Origin: Emiliania huxleyi CCMP1516
Lineage: Eukaryota > Haptophyta > Isochrysidales > Noelaerhabdaceae
Assembly: GCF_000372725.1 (NCBI RefSeq)
Contig: NW_005200960.1
Location: forward strand, 231,420 to 295,419
Reading direction: 5' to 3'
DNA length: 64,000 bases
Under the pieces are notes generated by a model. That model was not told the DNA's origin and ran no database searches. It saw only the letters and a list, made by a program, of their open reading frames with translations. Below, piece after piece: positions 41,676 through 50,910 of this stretch. The translations under genes were made by a program, and so were the position numbers. Numbering within the stretch: the first letter of the stretch is position 1; each line of letters opens with the position of its first letter.

Positions 41676-43183
41676 AAAGGCGACGGCGGACTTCTCCGAG
41701 ATCAAGGTGACGCGGCACTACATCCAGCCGCTGCCAACGCTCAAGTCGCCGACGATTGGGCGCGCGGAGCGGCCGGGTGCGGGCGGCTGCCGCCAGACCG
41801 GCGCCGCCCCACGGCTCGCGCGGGTTGCCATTTAGGTACCACTACCTCGTCTGGGCGCCAAACTCGAGTGGCTTCCAGCACCTCTTCACGCAGATCAAGC
41901 CGACCGCGCACCACGCCTTCCCGTGGAACCGGATCGACAACACCGTCTGCGGCTGGTCGCCGCCCTCCGATCTCGACCTGCGCGACATGCGGCTGCGCTG
42001 CAAGCGGTTCGCGCTGCTCGACTTTGAGAAGCGGCAGGAGGGGTCGCTGTTGCGCCTGCTCTCCGCGCCGCCCGGCACGCAGCGCCTGCTCGGCGCGGCG
42101 ATGAGCGCGACGATGGAGAAGAAGCCGTCCGTGCGGGGGGTGGGGCCGCCGGTGGCGGACGAAGCGCCCGCCTCGCCGGCGGGGCTCGGAGGCGGCGAGG
42201 CGGGGGCCGCGGTGGGGGTGGGGGCGGCGGGCGGCGGGAGCGCCGGCGGCGCGGCTGGCGGCAGCGGCGGCGATGGCGCGTGGGAGGTGTTCGAGCGGCC
42301 CGACGGGTGGCTGCCCCGCCCGACGCTCAGCCGCGACCGGTTCGAGCGTTTCGTGCAGCTCGTCTCGAGCCGGATGCCCCTCTCGGTGGCGTGGGAGGAG
42401 GGGGGCGGTGCGGGGCAGGGCGGGGTGGGCGACGCGGCCGATGCTCCCACGCCGCGCCAGCCGCAGTCGGCGGGCGGGGGCGACCGGCCGGTGGGCGGCG
42501 GCAACGGTGGCAGGAGCGGGGGCGCCGGCTCGGGCCGACGGGCCTCGTTCCTCGACTGCACCACCGTGGTGGACATGACGGCGCCTCCGTCGGCGTCGGG
42601 CCGCACGTCGCGCCGCATGTTTATGCAGCTCGTCTACGACTCGAGCGCGTCTGCGACGCAGGTGTGGCACCTCGAGCTGCGGTGGCTCATGTGCCAGGGG
42701 CAGCAGGTGGAGGAGATTGTCAAGCACTGCACGCGGCGCGCCAGGCAGGCGGGCCTGCTGCTGCTGCAGATCCCGACCGACCGGCGGCCCCGCCCCTTCA
42801 CCCCGCGGGCGCTCATCGTCGTGCCCGAGTCGCTGCGGAAGCGCGCCGCCGAGGCGCTCTGCGAGGAGATCGGTTTTGTCAACGAGTACGCGCGCGAGGG
42901 GCCGGAGCGGAGGTGGATGCACGAGCTGGGCGTCGCGTTCGTGCGGCCGAATGTGCGCGGTTTCTCCTGGCTCGCCAACCGGCTGCTGCCGTCGCAGGCG
43001 GCGCGCGCCCACTCCGAGAAGCTCCTCGCCCGCTTCCGCACGGTCTGCAAGGCGCTCGAGTTTGCCGAGCTCGCGCTGCTCGAGCCGCCGCCGCCGCCCG
43101 CTGCCGTCCCGCCCGCGGGCGCGGCCACGCCACGGCCCGCAACACCCCCTGGCGGTGACTCGGACGGCGCCAGTAGACATTGA
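37881..43183 (+). CDS. DEPDC5 / Iml1, GATOR1 subunit
   Basis: Six exons (37881-38332, 38406-38494, 38571-39110, 39190-39569, 39646-41759, 41836-43183) join to 1640 aa; human DEPDC5 has about 1600. Hallmarks in order: WVEMVFRDQYLSRGDIWYWM; VSFRSQSASVFLLLQVSQEL; LYLDRALAFLATMFERW; TDFYKLIVESESRQEW; EGNLLEAINLALDVL; VLTGGAGVFTVDQAL; MAYNGIGCDLVCAGSPPLHT; MNPFSLRF with YARRRWLHV; VCQRLEQDFQLLRA; PWNRIDNTVCGW; and a C-terminal VWHLELRWLMCQGQQVEEIV, LLLLQIP. GATOR1 is a GAP for Rag GTPases, restraining TORC1. Long Gly/Ala inserts occur at ~700-900. I see no DEP domain between ~1330 and ~1450. Introns 3 and 4 show target duplications. Confidence 0.88.
39111..39189 (+). repeat. Introner-like intron, 14-bp target duplication, CTTCCTCGAGC array
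   Basis: DEPDC5 intron 3, 79 nt, GC-AG. GCCTGACGCTCGAC (39111-39124) versus GCCTGATGCTCGAC (39190-39203). Between them is an 11-bp array (CTTCCACGAGC/CTTCCTCGAGC). Confidence 0.88.
39570..39645 (+). repeat. Introner-like intron, 7-bp target duplication
   Basis: DEPDC5 intron 4, 76 nt, GC-AG; GCGCTCG starts both intron and next exon. Confidence 0.7.
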
Positions 43184-43938
43184 CTCTTCGGATCACTGTC
43201 TCTTCGATCGGACCGACCACACACACACACAGCCCTGTGGTTCAAGGTATTTTGTGCTACGTAGCCGTCTGGCGTCTCCCATGTTTGCCCTCGGGCGTCC
43301 TCAGTCCCGCCGTCCTCCCGTCGTAGTCGCGGTCTCTCACCCACTCTCGCCTTCACGCTCGACCCTGTCGCTGGGTTCGCTTCGGGCTCCTACCCGGATA
43401 TAGGGGGTCTTGTTGTGACAGAGAGACACGCGGCGCCCCGGGGGGCAGAAAAGGCGCATCATGGCCGCAATCTCTCGCACGTCGCACTCGCAGAGGTGTC
43501 ACCCCACGGAGCTCGGAGAGGAGAGGGTTATTGGACAAACGACTCGGGGTGACTTGGGGCGATATTGGAGCCGCGAGTGGAGCTCGCACCGGAGCACCCC
43601 CAGGCTCACTGCTCAACGGCGGCGCCGGCGAACACAGCCCGGCGCCTTGGCAGAGGGCTTGCACAACCCCCCCCCCCCCCCAGCATTCAAGGTGCCAAGG
43701 GCACAAACAACAGCAGAAAGGTAGGTAGGTAGTAAGGTGAAGAACAGCCAGGCTCGGACTGGACACCAACGCGGTATGGGTGGACGCTAGACAGATGATG
43801 ACGACACGCACGAGCGACACACAGACACAAACAAGCTCACAAGACACACAGCCAGCTGGCTGCCACACAGCAGAAACAACACAGCGAAAAAGAAAAATTC
43901 CCCTTGTCCACCACGCCCTCGGCGCCGCCCTCAGCGCC
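43184..43938. other. Intergenic, no gene seen
   Basis: Downstream of DEPDC5 and upstream of a membrane-protein gene. Includes a C run at 43671-43681 and AC-rich stretches (43790-43890). Frames on the minus strand are Pro/Ser/Arg-rich and unconvincing. Confidence 0.5.
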
Positions 43939-45021
43939 ATGTCACAGATCGAGCGCCGTCCCAACAACGATGGCTCCATCAGCGTGGCCCGGCTCCTGCC
44001 ACGGCCCGGCCCAAAAATGTTTGGCGTCGCGATCTGGTGGGTCTTCGGGCTGTGGGTGCGCCACGCCACGCCACACGTGTCCGGTCTGCAACGCTCACGT
44101 CACGACTTTGCCACGCCATGCCACGCTCACGTCACGCTTTGCCTGCCGCCGCACAGGCGCTCCACTTCGCGTCTGCGCCCTACACGCCGACAGCAGTCGA
44201 GGAGCAGAGGTATCACGACCTCATGCAGGAGGCGCGGTACTCGATCGAGGCGCGCGAGGAGGAGGGCCAGGCGCGGGCGCGGCTGATGCACGCGCAGGCG
44301 GGCCTCGACCAAGTCAACGTCTTTTTCTGGCGCTTCCGCGAGCCGTACTCGACCCTCGTGCCGCAGCGGCAGGCGGAGGTCGACCGCGAGATGGCGGCGT
44401 ACCGGGCCTTGTCGCGCGAGCGGGAGGCGCTCGTCTCCGAGGCAAAGGCGTCGGTCGGGATCTGGAGCAGGTACGGCGTTCAAGAGGTGCGCGAGACGTT
44501 CTGGGGCGACTACGAGTGGGGCAAGGACCTCGCGAAGCGGATGAGCTTCTGGGACGTCGTCTTCGGCGTCGGGCGGGGGCGCGACGAGGAGCTGGCCGTG
44601 GTGCTGCTGCGCTGGGTGGGGCAGATCCTGATGAACTTCACGGTCGGCTTCGTCTCGGCGCTTGTCGCCTTCCTCTTCTCACTCGTCAAGGTGCTGTGGG
44701 CCTACAAGACGGGGCTGCTCTCCGGCGCCCTCTTCTTCTTCATCGCGGCCACGGGCGCCTCGGCGATGGTTGCGCTTGTCGTGGGCGGCATGTACACAAC
44801 CGCCGTCGGGGGTGTGCCCTCTCCCTCCGCACCGCGCGCTCCTTCTCTCTCGTGGCCGCGTCTCTCTGTCTCCTAGCACCCGCGGGACGCCTAACCCGGC
44901 ACCTGTTCTCCTCCTGCCAGGCGTTTACCTCGTGGCGCAAAACGCGGCGCAGGCGCGGCTGCAAGGTGGGCGCCGCCGCCCGCAGTACGTGCACAACCGC
45001 CGGTACGAGCACGTCGACTAG
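43939..45021 (+). CDS. Unknown membrane protein with three C-terminal TM segments
   Basis: Exons 43939-44055, 44157-44811, 44921-45021 give 290 aa. The N-terminus (MSQIERRPNNDGSISVARLL) is soluble and precedes a short hydrophobic stretch (MFGVAIWWVFGLWALHF). A helical segment (LMQEARYSIEAREEEGQARA, LVPQRQAEVDREMAAY) leads to YGVQEVRETFWGDYEWGKDL and then hydrophobic helices LMNFTVGFVSALVAFLFSLV, LLSGALFFFIAATGASAMVA and VVGGMYTTAVGGVYLVAQ. A basic, Tyr-containing tail (YVHNRRYEHVD) ends it. Both introns are GT-AG. Probably an organelle or endomembrane protein; family not recognised. Confidence 0.7.
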
Positions 45022-45214
45022 AAAAGGACACAATTCCGGGCTGCCTCTGCGGCTGCTCCCGGGCCGCGCGAGTTTTTGTAAACCTTCAATTTTAGATTTG
45101 ATCGAAACGGCGGCGGCACAGGGGCCCCGACGCCGACCACTGTGATCCACTCCCCCGCGCCGGCCCGCGACCCCGCCGAACGCGAACCAGACGCCCGCGA
45201 GAAGCTGAGCCCTG

Positions 45215-45463
45215 GTCTGACAGCCTGACAGCAAACCCCGGACAGCGCCTGACAGTGGGCCCGACAGCCTGACAGCGCTGACAGCACTTTCTCTGACAGT
45301 CTGACAGCACGTATCTGACAGCCTGACAGCAGAGTCTGACAGTCGAGGTGCTCCGTCGCTGTCAGGCCCTAACGTGACAGCCTGACAGCTGCCCGACAGC
45401 CCGACAGCACACAGTGGCCTGACAGCAGCGCTGACAGCCCGACAGCAGCACAGACCGTACACA
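45215..45463 (+). repeat. Irregular CCTGACAGC repeat cluster 1
   Basis: The word TGACAG recurs about every 8-20 bp, in irregular rather than strict tandem spacing, with other sequence between. See 45891-46187. Confidence 0.85.
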
Positions 45464-45890
45464 GTCAGACCCCGTAGAGCCTCTTTCTTTGTGCCCCATG
45501 AGGGTATAACAAAACTGTTACATGCAAAGACATGTGAGTGTGGTCCATGTAGTCATGGGATGGTCATGGGTCTCTCTCTCAACCCTCCCGTCCCACACCT
45601 CTGCGCGTCTGCGGGGACCCCTCTCTAGCACCGGCGGCTGTGCTACTACAAATGAAGCTACCAGCTAGCCTTCTGGGGCCCTACAGTCATATGCCTACGG
45701 CGTCTGGGTGGGGGTGGCCGCCGCCGTCTGTGCCGCCGCCGCCGCGTGCGCCTGCGCCGCCATATGCGCTCCCCAGGCGGCCGCCGCCGCCGGCGTGATC
45801 ACGCCGTGAAGGAGGAGAGGCTGAGAGTATGTGTAGTAGAGTCCTGCTGGTCTCCTCTTGATAGTGTCATAAGTGTGGCTGGTGTGTGTC

Positions 45891-46187
45891 AGAGCCTGAC
45901 AGCACCCCGACAGCACCACCTGACAGCACCTGACAGCAACAGCCCAACGTCTGACAGCAGCAGCAGCCTGACAGCTCTGACAGCTCCGACAGCGTCTGAC
46001 AGCAACACCCGACAGCTCCGACAGCACCCGACAGCCACAGAGCACCTCGACTGTCAGACACGCACCCGACATCACCCGACAGCACTGACAGCACCTGACA
46101 GCTGGTCTGACAGAGGCACCTGACAATGCCTGACAGCTGCCCGACAGCCCGACAGATCACCTGACAGCACCTGACAGAGCCTGACAG
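45891..46187 (+). repeat. Irregular CCTGACAGC repeat cluster 2
   Basis: Same word, same orientation, ~430 bp after cluster 1; dozens of TGACAG/CGACAG occurrences. Confidence 0.85.
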
Positions 46188-46511
46188 CCAGGGCGCTCAG
46201 ACGAGAGAAGGGTCAGGGCGCCCTCAGAGTCCGGGTACAAGAGTCTTTTTCGACACATTTGCTGTCCTTCATCTCCTCTCTGACTCCTCTGTCCTCTCCG
46301 CCGTGTCTGTGATTTTTGGATTTAGCCTCGCGCGCGGCCCCGCGAGCTCTCCAGGAGCTCTTCTCGCCACACACGCCACTTGTACTTGTGGACTGTGCCA
46401 CTTTTTCGGCAGCCCGGGCTGACAGCAGGCGCTGGACAGACGGCAGCGGGCGCATCTCCCACAACTCACCCCCACTGGCGCTCTAGCCAGGAGTGAGGAG
46501 AGGGCTGTTCA

Positions 46512-47195
46512 TCAAAATCGGAGCGGTTCTGGAGCGCCTCCGCCTCCGCCTCCGCCTCCGCCCCCGCCCCCGCCGCCCACACCGCCCACACCGCCCGCGG
46601 CATCGCGCTGCTGCAGTTGAGCACAGCGTCGCTGAAAGCAGCTGAGGTACTCGCCCACCACGCGGTCCTGCAGAGTGTCCCACATCAGGACATGCTCGAC
46701 ATTCTTCAGCTCAAAGTCGAGCCGCAGGTCGATGCGTGCCCGGTTCGGGCCGATGGGCGCAAACTCCCATGTGAAATTCAACGAGTCCAGAAACTCGTTG
46801 GGTTCGGAGACGGAGTGGACGCGCCGGTCGCGCAGCAGCGTCACCGTCGAGCCGAAGCGCGCGGCGAGGCCCATGTAACCCACCTCGACCTCTGTTAGGA
46901 GCTCCTCGGAAGCACCCGGCTCAGCAGCATGGGCGCCAGGCTCAGGCCCGCCCGGCCCGTCAGCCTGCCGCCTTTCGAGCACGCGAGACGCGGTACACCA
47001 CGGAAGGAAGTCGGCGTACCGAGCAACGTCGGAGACGGCACCGTAGATGGTCGGGACGGGGAACTGCACAACTTTCTGCTGCTCGAACGTGCGGTACTTT
47101 TGTCCCTTGGCGCTGAGACCTGGCAGGAACAAGCTTCGGCTGTGGATGCGAGCCGCCGGCAGTCTGGCGCCAATGCTCCTCACGCGCGCAGGCAT
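46512..47195 (-). CDS. COQ10: Coenzyme Q-binding protein COQ10 (START-like), mitochondrial
   Basis: Single exon, 227 aa. Residues 1-~30 are Arg-rich without acids (MPARVRSIGARLPAARIHSR), a mitochondrial presequence. The mature part has YRTFEQQKVVQFPVPTIYGA, VARYADFLPWCTASRVLE, EVGYMGLAARFGSTVTL, LNFTWEFAPIGPNRARIDLR and LDFELKNVEHVLMWDTLQDR, the COQ10/polyketide-cyclase START fold in full, including the FLPWC motif. COQ10 binds CoQ in the inner membrane and is needed for normal respiration and CoQ synthesis. An insert of ~25 residues follows LERRQ. The C-terminus is a poly-Gly run of GGC repeats that may be length-variable. Length is otherwise as expected. Confidence 0.88.
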   Translation of the reverse strand: MPARVRSIGARLPAARIHSRSLFLPGLSAKGQKYRTFEQQKVVQFPVPTIYGAVSDVARYADFLPWCTASRVLERRQADGPGGPEPGAHAAEPGASEELLTEVEVGYMGLAARFGSTVTLLRDRRVHSVSEPNEFLDSLNFTWEFAPIGPNRARIDLRLDFELKNVEHVLMWDTLQDRVVGEYLSCFQRRCAQLQQRDAAGGVGGVGGGGGGGGGGGGGGAPEPLRF

Positions 47196-47289
47196 TATCG
47201 CCCTTGGGGTGAGGCAGCCGAGGCGGAACGCCCAGGCACACCACAGTGAAAGTTTCTCCTGGGCGCGAAAGAATTTTGTGCCGCCGCCT

Positions 47290-48300
47290 ATCTCCTGATC
47301 GTCCTTACAAAATCCTGCTCGTGCAGGTGGGGACCCTGTCCTCCTCCCCTACCCCTCGTTTGGCCGTCTGTTTCTTTCTTTCTTTCTTTGATCGTCCTTA
47401 TCTCTCCTTAAAATCCCTGTCTGTGTGGTGGCGGCGTGCCGTCCTCCCATCCCTCCCTTGGCTTGTTTGTTTTCTTTCTTTCTTTCTTTCTGATCGTCCT
47501 TAAGAGAGGGGAGCTCGCAGGAGAGGTGACGAGTGAACTACAGGTAGTGGGGAAGGCAGCTTCGATCGCCATTACAGACATGGGTGCGAAACAACGACAA
47601 GACCAACGCACGGGCGGGGCGGAGGAGGAGACAAGAATATAGCTATAAGGTGGATAAAGCGCCTGTTCACGGCATGGAGGGTGAGCCACGTTGAACGTAC
47701 TGAACGTAGAGCCGAACGGGAGGAAGCCGGGGAGGAAGACTCCGAGGAGGATGGAACACCTGTGGTAATCCCGTCGGCAGCTGTCACGATACAACCCGAA
47801 GGGGACCCCAGCGCCAACATCATCTGTGGAGGTACAAGTGTTCGAAGAGAGAGTGGACCTGAGCAACGATATGACTTGGCGGCAAATGATCGGAGTGGGC
47901 GTCAGAAGAGTCGTCCTTGCGCGAGGAGAGCTCGATAAACTCGAGGGGCCAAAATATGCCGCGAGGAGGGCAGAGCTGCGACGAAAGGCGAGAGAAGAAG
48001 CGAGAACACGGGAGCGGCAGGCGGCGGCGCCGTCGCAGAACGAGGCAGAGGAGAGCGACGCGACAGAGGAAGAAGCGACAAGAGAGAGAACGACGAGTGG
48101 GACGACCGCGAGGTGGCATGAAGGTTGCAGCGAGAATCGGCGAGGGACTGCGAAGAGAGATAGGTAGGGGCCTAGGGGCAGACGCCCAAGGGTGGGCGAC
48201 GGCTAGCGCATCACACCCCTCTCCTTAAAATCCCTGTGTGGTGGCGGCGTGCCGTCCTCCATCCCTCCCTTGGGTTGTCTGTTTTCTTTCTTTCTTTCTG
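47290..48300 (+). repeat. R3 repeat copies, CTTT-tailed
   Basis: At least two 3' ends in the same orientation: CCTTAAAATCCCTGT followed by GTGGCGGCGTGCCGTCCTCC and a TTTC run, near 47405-47500 and 48225-48300, with shared upstream sequence (GATCGTCCTT, AAATCCTGCTCGTGCAGGTG). 48020-48300 matches 14140-14410. Confidence 0.65.
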
Positions 48301-48414
48301 ATCGTCCTTCCAAAATCCTGCTCGTGCAGGTGGACCCTGTCCTCCTCCCCCATCCGTCGGCTGGGTTGTCTGTGTTCTTTCTTTCTTTCTCTCCTGGAGA
48401 TGCCTGCTCTATTT

Positions 48415-48745
48415 ATTTATTGGGCACGGGACTGGCGCGCACTGTGTGCGCGAAAATAATTTTGCCGTTTGCTGGGCACTGTTGCATGATTTCTTTCTTT
48501 CTTAACAACTGGGCACGGGACTGGAGAATTTTGAAAACCAACAAGAATTTTACAACAAAACTCCCTCGCACAACACTGGGCACGGGACTGGCGCGCACTG
48601 GCACTAACACAGGTACACCAACAAGAAATCACGACTCTCACAGTGATTCTCTTCTCTTCGGGACTGGCGCACTGGCACTAACAAAGAAAGAAAGAAACTC
48701 CACGTGCTCCAAACTCTCACAACACCAGGCACGGGACTGGCGCGC
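48415..48745 (+). repeat. R6 motif cluster GGGCACGGGACTGGCGCGC
   Basis: Five occurrences of GGCACGGGACTGG-type sequence (near 48420, 48508, 48580, 48660, 48728), most followed by CGCGC and CACTAACACAGGTACACC. Further copies at 49918 and 49978, and on the minus strand near 15215-15275. Confidence 0.75.
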
Positions 48746-49082
48746 GAAAAGTAATATATCTTTACTTCCAAAACCCGGACGTGCCTCCACCGGCACGCCG
48801 CTTCCGACAGGGTGATGGAAGGTTCGACGCACCCCCGGACTGGGCAGAGAGGTCCCAACGTAAAGACGATGGGCTGTCCACCCCGCCCCCACTTGCCCTG
48901 ACTACACAGGATAGCGTGCCCCGACAAACGGCGACACATAGCGGGGGACACTGCGCCGGGGGGTATGCCTAACTTTGGTGCTTTGTGTGGGTCGCGTTCC
49001 CATGGTAGCTGTGTGGCTGAAGCCCTCGTGCCGCTGGCTTGCCCCTTCCAGCGGCTGGCCCCTCGAGACTGTCGGTGCTTGG

Positions 49083-49165
49083 CGGGAGGAGGGGGAGAGG
49101 GAGGCCCGGTGGGAGGAGAGGGAGAGGGAGGCCCGGTGGGAGGGGAGGGAGAGGGAGGCCGTCTT
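49083..49165 (+). repeat. Minisatellite, GGGAGAGGGAGGCCCGGTGG unit
   Basis: About four ~26-bp units, followed by a pyrimidine-rich TGGGCTCTTCTCC repeat (49168-49230). Confidence 0.8.
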
Positions 49166-50254
49166 GGGCTCTTCTCCTCCCCCCTCCCTGGGCTCTTCTC
49201 CTCTCCCCACCCTGGGCTCTTCTCCCCTCCTCCCTGGTACTCTCGGCCTGATTACCGGAGCGACTGCCAGAGCAGACGCTGGGGGGACACTCGCGCCCGG
49301 AGGCGGTACGCACGACCCGGAGGCGTGGGGATGGGGGGGGGCCGCGCCGCCGCCGCCGTGCCGCCTTCTCCCGCTTTGACCTCCCCCAGCTGCTTCTCCT
49401 CAAATCAACCTGTGAGCTTGCGAGGCGGCGGGGGTGGGAGTGCTCTCGGGCGGCGTGTGCGAGCGCGCGCGGCGCGAGATCTTTTTCGCGAGGGCACGGT
49501 GGGTCGGGTGAGTATCTCGCGCGCTCGCACTATTTTACGTTATATCAAGCACTGCCTTTGATGCCTTTGCAAGAACCGCCAGCCGGCGGTGGTCGAACCG
49601 GTTCGCGGTTCGAGCCGGGACCTTTTGGCTCCCGGTTCGGAACTCGCTTGGAGGGTTGCTTCGCTCTCGCGGAGCGAGCGCGGGCGCGTGGGTGCGTGTG
49701 CGCATGCGCTGCTGCAAGGCGAGGCGAGGCGCGGGGCGGCGCGGCGCGGCGAGGCGGGCGGCGGCGGCGCGCGGTCGTTCTTTTTGCCCGGGTGAGGCGT
49801 GGCTTGCGCGCCGCGCGGTGATGACGCAGCACGCTGAAAAGTCCTTGGTGAGCCACCGCGGTGGCGGCGAGCCAAAGCAAGCCACCTGCCGCATGACGGG
49901 TTGACCGACGGCGTCTCCGGGACTGGCGCGCGAAAAAGAAATTTACCAACGAACTCTCTCACACAACACAGCTCACAGGACTGGCGCGCACTAGCACTAA
50001 CACAGGTACACCAAAAGAATTCCGGCGCTGGACGGCGCGCACCCACAACGCAAAGGGGTCACCAAAAAGAAATTCACGAATCAAACCCATGCCCAGTGCC
50101 GTGTCGCGCGCGATGCGCCCCCGGCTCCCGTCTCTTCTTCTTCCCCTGTGCCTGGCCCCTGATCGTCCTTCCAAGATCCTGCTTGTGCAGGTGGGGGCCC
50201 TGTGTCCTTCTGAGCTTCTCCCATCCCTCCTTTGACGTTTGGCGTGTGGCCCCG

Positions 50255-50335
50255 CCTAGGAGCACTTGTGGTGCACTAGGAGTGCAGTTGGTAACCGTTA
50301 CACCCAGGGCCGGGGAGCTAAGAAGCACTCAGCGG
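50255..50335 (-). repeat. Dispersed repeat R4 (copy 3)
   Basis: Reverse complement of 8040-8105. Confidence 0.7.
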
Positions 50336-50910
50336 GCCGGATGATTGGCATCGGGCTACGGGCGCAAGAGAGCCCTGACCCCTAGGGGGGTGCGCGGTCG
50401 CAGGGAAGGGGCCGTAAAGTAAACACGGGTCTCCGAGGGTTGGTTCTGCGCTTACCTTTGGGTGTCCCCTAGCGGCGGAACGCCCCCTCTACTCGGAGCT
50501 CTAATAGACACCAGACACGAACACGACGCGACACCCGTGACCCGACATCCGCCGCTCAGGACCCATCCGCCCGGTCTCCCCACCCCTGCGATCCGAGGGG
50601 GCTCCCTTCTCCCCCCGGTCCTCCCTCCTGTTCGCTTTCCGGTGGTCAGGCGACGGCTGCGGAGCCCGAGCTTCCCGCCCTCTTATGGGTTAAATGCGTC
50701 TCCTCGGCCGCGGCCCCGCCGCCGTCTCGCCTTCCTCTGCCCGTAACACGGTGTCAGCTGTCACGAGGCTGCCTGATCCTTTCATAAAGCCGTATTTCAT
50801 TTTCGTTCGTTAATCCGGCGCGAATAAGAATTTCCGACGATGGTTGCGTTTGGCTCGCGTTGTCTGTTTTCGTTCTTTTCTATCTTTACGCCCGCGGTGA
50901 CCCACCAGAG

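Larger units (their letters stand above)
45022..46511. other. Intergenic with two CCTGACAG clusters
   Basis: Between the convergent membrane-protein and COQ10 genes. Contains the two repeat clusters below and a short GCC-rich stretch near 45715-45800. No gene recognised. Confidence 0.55.
47196..50910. other. Repeat-dense intergenic region
   Basis: Mosaic of R3 (CTTT-tailed), R6, R4 and low-complexity segments. The frame at 47826-48167 (DMTWRQMIGVGVRRVVLARG) belongs to R3 and may be remnant coding sequence of that element. 50360-50810 contains no recognised feature. Confidence 0.6.

Noticed and set aside
39628-41718. A ~700-aa minus-strand frame
   Set aside because: Antisense shadow of DEPDC5; Arg/Gly-rich without domain character.
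43353-44069. A 238-aa minus-strand frame upstream of the membrane-protein gene
   Set aside because: Overlaps that gene's first exon antisense; Pro/Ser/Arg composition without conserved features.
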